Shown: piece after piece, positions 16,612 to 23,823 of the stretch
How positions within the stretch are numbered: position 1 is the first letter of the stretch
Layout of the letters: each line of letters opens with the position of its first letter
NCBI GenBank assembly: GCA_963840545.1
Contig: CAWIZE010000016.1
Location: 1-64,000, forward strand
DNA length: 64,000 nucleotides
Direction: 5' to 3'
Source: JAKAWQ01 sp963840545
GTDB taxonomy: Bacteria; Pseudomonadota; Alphaproteobacteria; Acetobacterales; Acetobacteraceae
Position numbers and translations under genes: made by a program
The notes under the pieces: model-generated
Told to the model about the DNA's origin: nothing
The model's input: only the letters and a program-made list of their open reading frames with translations
Database searches by the model: none

Positions 16612-17531
16612 AGGTTTTCCTGCTCACCGGCGGCTGCGGCTTCATCGGCTCGCATCTCGCGGAGGCGCTGCTGGCGGCGGGGCATGGCGTGCGCGTGCTC
16701 GACGACCTCTCGAGCGGGAAGAGGAAAAACCTGCCGCCCGCGGCGAGCCTGATCGAGGGCGACGTGGGCGATCCCGCCGCCGTGCGAAGGGCGCTGGAGG
16801 GGGTGGATGGATGCTTCCATCTCGCCGCCATCGCCTCGGTCGAGCGCGGCAGGCGCGAATGGCTCGCCACCCACCGGACCAATCTCGGCGGGACGGTGAG
16901 CCTGTTGGATGGCATCACGAGGCTTGGGGCGCCGATCCCGGTGGTCTATGCGTCCTCGGCCGCAATCTATGGCGAGCCCGCCGCGCTGCCGCTCGCCGAG
17001 GGCGCGGAGAAGCGCCCGCTTTCGGCCTATGGGGCCGACAAGTACGGCAGCGAGCTGCACGCCGCCGTCGCCACCCGCGTGCACGGCATCCCAACCGTGG
17101 GGCTCCGCTTCTTCAACGTCTACGGGCCGCGGCAAGATCCAAACTCGCCTTATTCGGGGGTCGTCTCGATCTTCGCCGAGCGGCTGGGCAGGCACCTTCC
17201 GATCACGATCTTCGGCGATGGGGGGCAGACCCGGGACTTCGTGTTCGTGGCCGATGTGGTGCGGGCGCTGACGGCGGCGATGGCGCGGCTGCCTCCCGGC
17301 GCGCCGGTGTTCAATGTCTGCACCGGGGTCGCCGTGGCGGTGCGGGAGCTCGCCCTGCTGATCGGCGCGATCCGCGGCGTGGTGCCGGAGATCGGCTATG
17401 GCCCGACGCGGGAGGGAGAGATCCGGCATTCCGTCGGCAGCCCGGAGCGCGGCCGGCAGGCGCTCGGCCTCGGGCCGCCGGTGCCGATCGGCGAGGGGCT
17501 GGCGCGGCTGCTCGCCGGGCCTACCGCGTGA
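16608..17531 (+). CDS. NAD-dependent nucleotide-sugar epimerase/dehydratase
   Basis: A 307-residue extended short-chain dehydrogenase. The NAD-binding loop TGGCGFIGSHLAEAL is at the N-terminus, the catalytic Ser region is YASSAAIYGE, and the Tyr-Lys pair is YGADKYG. NVYGPRQDPNSPYSGV and FGDGGQTRDFVFVADVV are the usual substrate-side motifs of the UDP-glucose 4-epimerase group. It supplies an activated sugar, most likely UDP-galactose or a relative, to the neighbouring glycosyltransferases. The GTG start overlaps the previous gene by four bases. It is the last gene of the coupled string and overlaps the convergent small gene by 11 bases. Confidence 0.88.
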   Translation: MKVFLLTGGCGFIGSHLAEALLAAGHGVRVLDDLSSGKRKNLPPAASLIEGDVGDPAAVRRALEGVDGCFHLAAIASVERGRREWLATHRTNLGGTVSLLDGITRLGAPIPVVYASSAAIYGEPAALPLAEGAEKRPLSAYGADKYGSELHAAVATRVHGIPTVGLRFFNVYGPRQDPNSPYSGVVSIFAERLGRHLPITIFGDGGQTRDFVFVADVVRALTAAMARLPPGAPVFNVCTGVAVAVRELALLIGAIRGVVPEIGYGPTREGEIRHSVGSPERGRQALGLGPPVPIGEGLARLLAGPTA

Positions 17532-17730
17532 AGTGGATGATCAGGAGGGCGATGACGACCCAGAGGGCGAGCGAGAGCAGGCCGATGAGCAGCGCGGCCC
17601 GCGGCCAAGCCAGGGGCCGGCGCCCTGGCTCAGCGCCATGGGGCTTCATCTCCTCGTCCCAGTGCCATTTTTCGGCGCGAGCCGGGGCGGCGCGGAGCGA
17701 GGTCAGCCGAGACATGAGCCCGATCTTCAT
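17521..17730 (-). CDS. Small single-span membrane protein
   Basis: A 69-residue protein not recognised as a family member. A hydrophilic N-terminus (MKIGLMSRLTSLRAAPARAE, then KWHWDEEMKP) is followed by one hydrophobic segment near the C-terminus (AALLIGLLSLALWVVIALLI). The ATG at 17730 is chosen because the open frame upstream of it runs through a tandem repeat and looks non-coding. It is antisense to the last 11 bases of the epimerase gene. Support rests on the membrane segment alone. Confidence 0.45.
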   Translation of the reverse strand: MKIGLMSRLTSLRAAPARAEKWHWDEEMKPHGAEPGRRPLAWPRAALLIGLLSLALWVVIALLIIHFTR

Positions 17731-17765
17731 GTCCGTGATCCAAAGCCAGCCAAAGCGAAGCCTGA

Positions 17766-17825
17766 GCCCAATTCCGAGACGCCCAATTCTGGGACGCCCA
17801 ATTCTGGGACGCCCAATTCTGGGAC
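17766..17825. repeat. 15-nt tandem repeat, 4 copies
   Basis: Three perfect copies of gcccaattctgggac preceded by one copy with two changes. It lies in the gap between the small membrane protein gene and the asparagine synthase gene. The unit contains a GTCCCAGAATTGGG-like partial dyad. It is one of several unrelated short arrays in the window. Confidence 0.9.
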
Positions 17826-18033
17826 GACAGCAATTATGGGATCGATTATGGGCGTATCTGGAGCGGTTGGCACGCGCTTTCAACCACGGCGTGTAACAGC
17901 CGGCGGCTCAGATCGCGTTACAAATTCCGTTAACGTGAACGCCCCTGGGCACCTCTCTTTCGCCCAAATCTGTTAAGACTCTGCTGCGGATCCGGTGGCG
18001 GCGCTGCCGGCGCGCGGATGGAGACGGCAGCCT

Positions 18034-20034
18034 GTGTGCGGTCTGGCAGGAGTTTTCCGGAGCGAGGGCGGGGGCGGGCGGGCGCGGCTCGAGCCGGTGC
18101 CCGCGTCCCTGCTCCGGCGGATGACGGACGCGATCGCCCATCGCGGGCCGGACGGCGAGGGGTTCCATATCGAGCCCGGGCTCGGGTTCGGGTTCCGCCG
18201 GCTGGCGATCATCGATCTCGCCGGCGGCGACCAGCCGATGTTCAACGAGGACGGCTCGGTGGTGCTCCTCTGCAACGGCGAGATCTACAATTTTTGCGCC
18301 GTTCGCGACGAGCTGGCGGCGCTCGGGCATGTGTTCCGGACAAAGTGCGACACCGAGACGGTCATTCACGCCTGGGAGAGCTGGGGCGTGGGCTGCCTCG
18401 AGCGGCTGAGAGGGATGTACGCCTTCGCGCTGTGGGACCGAGGCCGGGGGCGGCTCCTGCTGGCGCGCGACCGGCTGGGCGAGAAGCCGCTCTATTACGC
18501 GACGGCGCCGGACGGGAGCTTCGTGTTCGGCTCCGAGCTCGCCGCGCTGGCGCCGGTGCCCGGCCTGCTCGACCGGCTCGATCCCGCCGCCATCGAGGAT
18601 TTTTTCGCCTATGGCTACGTCCCCGAGCCGGGCTCGATCTTCGCCGGGGTGCGCAAGCTGCCGGCCGGGCATTGCCTGCTGATCGAGGATGGCAGGCCCG
18701 TGCCCGAGCCGAGGCGGTACTGGGTGCCGGCGAGGGCGTCGGCGGCGGCGGCGGCGGCGTTTGGGGGCGCGGCGGACGCGGCGGCGGCGTTTGGGGGCGA
18801 GGCGGACGCCGCGGCGGCGCTGCGGGCGCGGCTTGGCGAGGTGGTCGAGAGGCAGATGGTGGCCGATGTGCCGCTCGGCGCCTTTCTCTCGGGCGGCATC
18901 GATTCGAGCGCCGTGGTGGCCATGGCCGCCGGAGAACGGGCGCGGCGGGGCGCGGCACCGCTCGACACGTTTACCATCGGCTTTCCCGGCGCCGAGGATG
19001 AGCGCCGGCCGGCTTCGCTGGTCTCCGAGCGGTATCGGACCGCGCATCACACCGCGCTGGCGCGGCCGGGCGATATCATCGCCGCCGCCGCGGACCAGGC
19101 GGGGATTTTCGGCGAGCCGTTCGGCGACCTCTCCTCGGTGCCGACCCACGCGGTCTCGGCGCTGGCGCGGCAATACGTGACGGTGGCGCTTTCGGGGGAT
19201 GGCGGGGACGAGGTGTTCGGCGGCTACCGGCGCTATCACTGGCACTGCCTCGGCGAGGCGGTTCGCCGGCACGTGCCGGCGGGCTTGCGGCGGCGCGTGC
19301 TCGGGAAGCTGGCGCGGGCCTATCCCAAGCTTGATTTCGCGCCGCGCTGGCTGCGCGCGAAGACCACGCTCACCGAGCTCGGGCTCGATTCCGCGCTGGG
19401 CTACTACCGCATGGTGACGAAAGCGCGCGACGAGCACCGCCGCGCGCTCTTCTCCGCCCCGACGCGCGCCGCGCTCGACGGCCACGACCCGGCCGCGCGC
19501 ATCGTCGCCCTGATGGGCGCGGGCGAGGAGGAGGACGCGCTGGCGCAGGCCCAGCGGGTCGATCTCGCGACCTACCTCCCGGGCGACATCCTGGTGAAGG
19601 TGGACCGCACCAGCATGGCGAACGGGCTCGAGGTGCGCGCGCCGTTCCTCGACCATGATCTCGTCGCCTGGGGGCTGGGGTTGCCGGCGAGGCTCAAGCG
19701 GCGCGGCGCGGAAGGCAAGCTGGTGCTCAGGGAGGCGATGGCGCCGCTCCTGCCGGCGGAGATCCTCGGCCGGGGCAAGCAGGGTTTTTCGGTTTCGCTC
19801 GCCCCGGCGCTGCGGCGGGAGGGCGAACGGCTGCGGGGGCGGCTGCTCGGCCCGACGATGCTGGAGAGCGGGCTCTTCGAGCGGGCGGCGCTGGCGCGGC
19901 TGATCGCCGAGCATGCGGGCGGCCGGTACGACCACAGCCAGACGCTGTGGCTGCTGCTCGTCTTCGAGGGCTTCCTGGCCGGGCGGGCCGGCGCGCCGGA
20001 GCGCCAGGCAGTGGCCGAGGCGGTGCCGGCCTGA
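18034..20034 (+). CDS. asnB: Asparagine synthase (glutamine-hydrolysing) type amidotransferase
   Basis: A 666-residue class II amidotransferase. The GTG at 18034 is fixed by the need for Cys at position 2 (V/M-CGLAGVF), the glutaminase nucleophile. HRGPDGEGFH and FNGE/NCNGEIYN-type loops (LLCNGEIYNF) complete the N-terminal domain. The synthetase domain has the ATP PP-loop FLSGGIDSSAVVAMA, SGDGGDEVFGGYRRY and DRTSMANGLEVRAPFLD. Members in PEP-CTERM-linked loci are thought to amidate the exopolysaccharide or its precursor rather than make free asparagine (family knowledge). An in-frame 30-nt duplication at 18748-18807 adds AAAFGG.AD twice between the two domains. A near-consensus -24 box at 17867 lacks a proper -12 GC. 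Confidence 0.88.
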   Translation: MCGLAGVFRSEGGGGRARLEPVPASLLRRMTDAIAHRGPDGEGFHIEPGLGFGFRRLAIIDLAGGDQPMFNEDGSVVLLCNGEIYNFCAVRDELAALGHVFRTKCDTETVIHAWESWGVGCLERLRGMYAFALWDRGRGRLLLARDRLGEKPLYYATAPDGSFVFGSELAALAPVPGLLDRLDPAAIEDFFAYGYVPEPGSIFAGVRKLPAGHCLLIEDGRPVPEPRRYWVPARASAAAAAAFGGAADAAAAFGGEADAAAALRARLGEVVERQMVADVPLGAFLSGGIDSSAVVAMAAGERARRGAAPLDTFTIGFPGAEDERRPASLVSERYRTAHHTALARPGDIIAAAADQAGIFGEPFGDLSSVPTHAVSALARQYVTVALSGDGGDEVFGGYRRYHWHCLGEAVRRHVPAGLRRRVLGKLARAYPKLDFAPRWLRAKTTLTELGLDSALGYYRMVTKARDEHRRALFSAPTRAALDGHDPAARIVALMGAGEEEDALAQAQRVDLATYLPGDILVKVDRTSMANGLEVRAPFLDHDLVAWGLGLPARLKRRGAEGKLVLREAMAPLLPAEILGRGKQGFSVSLAPALRREGERLRGRLLGPTMLESGLFERAALARLIAEHAGGRYDHSQTLWLLLVFEGFLAGRAGAPERQAVAEAVPA

Positions 20035-20040
20035 CCGGCA

Positions 20041-20943
20041 TCACCGGGCCCGCTTGGACACGCGGGCGATCAATTCGTCCAGCCGTGAGAGGAACAGCCT
20101 GAGGGTCGGAGACGCATTCGCCTTGTGATAGCCGACGACCAGGTCGATCGTCGGCGCGTCTCCCGCGATCGGGCGGCTGATCACGGACCAGGGAAGGAAA
20201 TTTTCCGCGTACGCCGGCAACAACGCGACGCCCCGCGTCGATGCCACCAGCGATATCGCCATCGCCAGATTGTCGACCTCGTGCGCCGGCGCGATAGCGA
20301 TCCCGGATCGTTGCAGATAATCATCGATGACGGCGCGCAGGGCAGGCGCGGTGCTCGAGACGCCGATGAACGTCTCGCCCGCGAGATCCTGAGGCCGGAT
20401 GGCGTCAAGCGCCGCGAGGCGGTGATCGCTCGGCAGCACGACGAGCAGCTTCTCCCTGGTCACAAGCTTGAACACGAGCTCTGACGATCGCCCCTCCGGG
20501 CGGAGAAAAGCCAGGTCGAGCCTTCGTCTCATCAGAGCGTCGGCAAGCTCGGGCGAATACTGGCTGGCGACGGTGACTTCGATGTCGGGCAGCACGTCGC
20601 GAAGAATGCGCATGGCCTCGGGAAGCCAGTCCATCTCCTGCCCGGTGAGAAAGCCCAGGGCGAAGGACGGCTTGGCAGGTTGAGCGGCACGGCGCGCCGC
20701 TTCGCAAGCGGCCTCGACCTCGGCCAGCGCCAGCCGCGCGTGATCGAGAAAAACCCGGCCCGCCGCGGTCAACGCAATGCCATGCGCGCTCCGGGTCAGC
20801 AGTTGCGCGCGCACCTCGTACTCAAGATCGCGGATCTGCCGGCTGAGCGAGGGCTGCGCCGTGTGCAGCCGCCTCGCGGCCGCGACCGTCAGGCTCCCCT
20901 CCTCGGCGACGGCGACGAAATAGCGGAGATGCCGCAGCTCCAT
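20041..20943 (-). CDS. LysR-family transcriptional regulator
   Basis: A 300-residue LysR regulator. The winged helix-turn-helix is at the N-terminus (MELRHLRYFVAVAEEGSL then AARRLHTAQPSLSRQIRDLE), and the rest is the periplasmic-binding-protein-like effector domain (residues about 90-300). The ATG at 20943 is preferred; a second ATG at 20955 would fall inside the operator-like repeat. It is divergent from a short-chain dehydrogenase gene, the usual layout of a LysR regulator and its target. Its stop lies seven bases from the asparagine synthase stop. The effector is unknown. Confidence 0.92.
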   Translation of the reverse strand: MELRHLRYFVAVAEEGSLTVAAARRLHTAQPSLSRQIRDLEYEVRAQLLTRSAHGIALTAAGRVFLDHARLALAEVEAACEAARRAAQPAKPSFALGFLTGQEMDWLPEAMRILRDVLPDIEVTVASQYSPELADALMRRRLDLAFLRPEGRSSELVFKLVTREKLLVVLPSDHRLAALDAIRPQDLAGETFIGVSSTAPALRAVIDDYLQRSGIAIAPAHEVDNLAMAISLVASTRGVALLPAYAENFLPWSVISRPIAGDAPTIDLVVGYHKANASPTLRLFLSRLDELIARVSKRAR

Positions 20944-20950
20944 GTCTCGT

Positions 20951-20971
20951 CCCATGCTTCCGAGGTATGGG
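20951..20971. promoter_or_regulatory. LysR-type operator, T-N11-A
   Basis: CCCAT, 11 bases, ATGGG form a perfect inverted repeat whose inner T and A are spaced exactly as in the LysR consensus. It sits eight bases upstream of the LysR start codon and 120 bp upstream of the dehydrogenase gene, suited to autorepression and control of the divergent target. Confidence 0.7.
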
Positions 20972-21090
20972 CCAGAGCCTACAAAGCCTTTCCCCCGAGT
21001 GCGAGGAAAACTTAGGTGTCGCGGTGCCGGCGGAGAAATTCTCCGAGGCCGGCGAGACCCCGAACCCCATGCTCAAAAGGAAACCCACTC

Positions 21091-21837
21091 ATGGCCAGCC
21101 TCTCGGGAAAGACCGCCCTCGTCACCGGCGCCTCGCGCGGGATGGGGCGCGCCGGCGCGCTCGCCCTGGCCAAGGCCGGAGCACAGGTCGTCGTGCACTA
21201 CGCTCGCGGCGCCAAGGAGGCCGAAGCGGTCGTCGCGGAGATCCGCAAAGCCGGCGGCCGCGCCGATGCGGTCGCGGCCGACCTCGCCGCTCCGGACGGC
21301 GCGCACATGCTCGCCAGGAAGGTCCGCGATATCGTCGGCGATCGCCTGGATATCCTCGTCGCCAACGCGGGCGTGGCCAAGGCCGTGACGATCGAGGACA
21401 CCACGGTCGAAGACTTCGACGCCCTCTTCGCCGTGAACGTCCGCGCGCCCTTCTTCCTGGTGCAGCAGCTGCTCCCGATCCTGCGCGAGGGCAGCAGCAT
21501 CGTTCTCGTCTCCTCGCTCGCGGCGCATGCGACCGTCGGGACGCTCGCGGCCTATGCGGCCACCAAGGGCGCGGTCGATACGCTGGTGAAGCACTTTGCC
21601 TCGGCACTCGGCGGGCGCGGCATCCGCGTCAACGCGATCGCCCCCGGCGTGATCAATACCGACATGTCGAGCTTCGCCAGAACCGAGGACGGCCGCGCCT
21701 TCACGCTCGGGATGCAGGCGCTGCAACGCGTCGGCGAGCCGGACGATGTCGGGCCCGTGGTCGCGTTCCTGGCCTCCGACGACGCAGGCTGGATCACCGG
21801 CGATACGGTGCGGGTCGATGGCGGCTCCAAGCTGTGA
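21091..21837 (+). CDS. Short-chain dehydrogenase/reductase (FabG-like)
   Basis: A 248-residue classical SDR. TGASRGMGRAGALALAKAGA is the nucleotide-binding loop, LVANAG the NAG motif, and SSLAAHATVGTLAAYAATKGA holds the Ser and Tyr-x3-Lys of the active site. The end PGVINTDM and DDAGWITGDTVRVDGG are standard. The ATG at 21091 has AAAGGA upstream; earlier in-frame starts are not needed. Divergent LysR control suggests an inducible catabolic or detoxifying reductase rather than fatty-acid FabG (inference). The substrate is unknown. Confidence 0.9.
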   Translation: MASLSGKTALVTGASRGMGRAGALALAKAGAQVVVHYARGAKEAEAVVAEIRKAGGRADAVAADLAAPDGAHMLARKVRDIVGDRLDILVANAGVAKAVTIEDTTVEDFDALFAVNVRAPFFLVQQLLPILREGSSIVLVSSLAAHATVGTLAAYAATKGAVDTLVKHFASALGGRGIRVNAIAPGVINTDMSSFARTEDGRAFTLGMQALQRVGEPDDVGPVVAFLASDDAGWITGDTVRVDGGSKL

Positions 21838-21841
21838 GATG

Positions 21842-21862
21842 CCAGGGGGCTCTGCCCCCTGG
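21842..21862 (+). terminator. GC hairpin after the SDR gene
   Basis: CCAGGGGGC TCT GCCCCCTGG, a perfect nine-base-pair stem starting five bases after the stop codon. There is no T run, so termination strength is uncertain. It may instead be a dispersed palindromic element. Confidence 0.6.
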
Positions 21863-21944
21863 GTCCGCCTTTGCCGAACTGGCGAGCGTACCGGGAACAC
21901 GCCTGACTGACGAGGACAGATCTCCGGGTGGCACCAGGCCAGGT

Positions 21945-22096
21945 CAAGCGAGGAGCCGCTCCAGCCTGGCTTTTCGTGTCTTCCAATCCGGCGATGGTCG
22001 CTGCAGGTGCCGATAAAATTCCGGACTGTGATCCGCATGAGCCAGAGGGCGGAGCTCATGCAGAATCACGTAGTCGATGGTGCTGACCGGCGCCTT
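21945..22096 (-). pseudogene. Fragment of a YgjP-like (DUF45) metallopeptidase with broken HExxH
   Basis: The minus strand reads STIDYVILHELRPLAHADHS then PEFYRHLQRPSPDWKTRKAR before a stop at 21945. This is the C-terminal third of the YgjP/DUF45 zinc peptidase family, whose usual core is YVvvHELaHL..pNHSpeFw. The second zinc His is replaced (HELRP rather than HELAH), and there is no N-terminal domain. It is therefore a dead remnant. Such peptidases commonly stand beside type I restriction or helicase genes, and a helicase fragment lies immediately upstream. Confidence 0.7.
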
Positions 22097-22097
22097 G

Positions 22098-22655
22098 ATC
22101 AGCCCGGTTCAGATGATCGTCCTGAGGTGCTTCGTCCTGCCGCGCGCTCCGCATGGCGAGTGCAATACGCCGCGTGAGCCTGCGGTATTTTTCCTCTTCG
22201 TCCGGCAGCGTTTCGACATGGACGTTGGTGAGGGAGAAGGGGCTTATCACACCGTCGTTTGCCGCATCCCTGTACGTGTATTCGTAGATGACAGGACGCA
22301 GAATCGGCGCGATGAAAGTCTGAAAGCCCTCGTCATATTCGCGCTCCGGGGTCGCGGAAAGTCCGAGCGTCGCGACAAAGGTGCCTTGGGGCGCCTTGGC
22401 GTTGCCAGGGGACCCCGCCCTGTGACACTCATCGACGACAAGGAATACTTTCCGGTCCTTGCTGCAAGCCTCGGGAAAGCGCCGGGCGCTGTTAATGACG
22501 GCGATGATGATCGGCTCGTCGCCGGTCGGCCGATCCTCGCCGCTCAAGAGCCCGATCTCGTCCGGGCGCACATGAAGCTCCTCCTGAAGAGCGAGATGCC
22601 ATTGGTCGAGGAGGGACACCGTGGGGACGGGCGTGTTCTCACGCCAGATCGGCCG
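22098..22655 (-). pseudogene. Fragment of a DEAD/DEAH-type superfamily 2 helicase
   Basis: An open stretch of about 185 residues that starts and ends inside a helicase. VPTVSLLDQWHLAL is motif Ia, IIIAVINSARRF Ib-like, VVDECHRAGS motif II, and LGLSATPERE motif III. The Walker A motif, the whole second RecA domain and a proper start are missing. The 3' end runs straight into the metallopeptidase fragment, which suggests a deletion joined the two. Relatives are restriction or defence-type helicases. I regard it as a pseudogene. Confidence 0.75.
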
Positions 22656-22929
22656 AGAGGTCGCGCCATGCGGGATTGGCGGCTGCGATGAGGGCGGTCT
22701 TGTTCCTCCGTGGACCGGCCTTGATCTGTTTCTCGCGCGTGATCGCGGCGGCAGCGTCCGACGCGCGCTCGTAGAAGACCAGCTTGTCGAGGTTGTAGCG
22801 GCTGGTAAAGCCTGGGAGCATTCTCGTGCGATGCTCGGCGATGCGGCGTGGGAGATTGCTGGTAACGCCGGTGTAGAGGACGGTGTGGTGGCGGTTGGTC
22901 AGGATGTAGACGAAGAATTGGCGTTCCAT
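22639..22929 (-). CDS. GIY-YIG nuclease domain protein
   Basis: A 96-residue stand-alone GIY-YIG protein of the YhbQ type. FVYILTNRHHTVLYTGVTS holds the two halves of the GIY-YIG signature (VYI and YTG), followed by RRIAEHR with the catalytic Arg. The characteristic ending REKQIK then NPAWRDL is complete. The ATG at 22929 follows directly on the tandem repeat array, which therefore forms its upstream region. It appears intact, unlike the two fragments downstream. Its cellular role is not established for this family. Confidence 0.85.
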   Translation of the reverse strand: MERQFFVYILTNRHHTVLYTGVTSNLPRRIAEHRTRMLPGFTSRYNLDKLVFYERASDAAAAITREKQIKAGPRRNKTALIAAANPAWRDLSADLA

Positions 22930-22930
22930 G

Positions 22931-23578
22931 GGCAGGAGATTGCTTCGTCGCTGCGCTCCTCGCAATGACAGTGGAGGGGGGGCAGGAGATTGCTTCGTCG
23001 CTGCGCTCCTCGCAATGACGGTGGAGGGGGGCAGGAGATTGCTTCGTCGCTGCGCTCCTCGCAATGACAGTGGAGGGGGGCAGGAGATTGCTTCGTCGCT
23101 GCGCTCCTCGCCATGACGGTGGAGGGGGGGCAGGAGATTGCTTCGTCGCTGCGCTCCTCGCCATGACAGTGGAGGGGGGCAGGAGATTGCTTCGTCGCTG
23201 CGCTCCTCGCAATGACAGTGGAGGGGGGGCAGGAGATTGCTTCGTCGCTGCGCTCCTCGCAATGACGGTGGAGGGGGGGCAGGAGATTGCTTCGTCGCTG
23301 CGCTCCTCGCAATGACAGTGGAGGGGGGGCAGGAGATTGCTTCGTCGCTGCGCTCCTCGCCATGACAGTGGAGGGGGGCAGGAGATTGCTTCGTCGCTGC
23401 GCTCCTCGCCATGACAGTGGAGGGGGGGCAGGAGATTGCTTCGTCGCTGCGCTCCTCGCAATGACAGTGGAGGGGGGCAGGAGATTGCTTCGTCGCTGCG
23501 CTCCTCGCCATGACAGTGGAGGGGGGGCAGGAGATTGCTTCGTCGCTGCGCTCCTCGCCATGACAGTGGAGGGGGGGG
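22931..23578. repeat. Tandem array of 13 copies of a 49-50 nt repeat
   Basis: Thirteen head-to-tail units, each beginning ggcaggagattgcttcgtcg, continuing ctgcgctcctcgc, A or C, atgac, A or G, gtgg, and ending in a G run of variable length that makes the period 49 or 50. The ends of the core, ATTGC and GCAAT, are complementary in the units carrying the A variant. There are no unique spacers, so it is not a CRISPR array. Long open frames cross it on both strands and are an artefact of the periodicity. The unit corresponds to a short sequence often found dispersed in alphaproteobacterial genomes (recollection). It lies between fdsD and the GIY-YIG gene. Confidence 0.95.
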
Positions 23579-23593
23579 CAGGGCCGCTTGGGC

Positions 23594-23818
23594 TTAATGG
23601 GTGGGCTGGCCTTCCTTGAGGCGGGCGATGGCGTGCCGCGCGATGGGGTCGAGGCCGGCGCCGCCGGCGGCGAGATGGGCGAGGATCTGGCCGCGCATGC
23701 GCGGGTCCCAGAAGCGGCGGAGATGATCGGCGGTGGCGGCGATGGCCTGCTCCCCGGGCTGGGAGGCGAAGAACCGGGCGATCTGGTTCGCCATGTAGGA
23801 GAGTTTTTCGGGCGACAT
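23594..23818 (-). CDS. fdsD: Formate dehydrogenase delta subunit
   Basis: A 74-residue protein that matches the small FdsD subunit: KLSYMANQIARFFASQPGEQA, then ATADHLRRFWDPRMR and ILAHL. FdsD is needed for a mature NAD-dependent formate dehydrogenase, though it carries no cofactor. It starts five bases after the fdsA stop and is the last gene of the operon. In the standard order fdsGBACD, fdsC lies between fdsA and fdsD; here it is missing. Confidence 0.9.
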   Translation of the reverse strand: MSPEKLSYMANQIARFFASQPGEQAIAATADHLRRFWDPRMRGQILAHLAAGGAGLDPIARHAIARLKEGQPTH

Positions 23819-23823
23819 TTTTC

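Noticed and set aside
17867..17882. Sigma-54 promoter before the asparagine synthase gene
   Set aside because: TTGGCACG matches the -24 box, but the -12 position reads TTCA rather than TTGC, so the essential GC is missing.
22544..23561. Long open frames on both strands across the 49-50 nt repeat array, up to about 300 codons
   Set aside because: They arise because the repeat unit has no stop in several frames. They show only repeated ARSAATKQSPA- or CEERSDEAIS-type peptides and no family motif. Only the GIY-YIG part beyond the array is real.
22931..23578. CRISPR array
   Set aside because: The units are directly adjacent with no unique spacers, and no cas gene is in the window.
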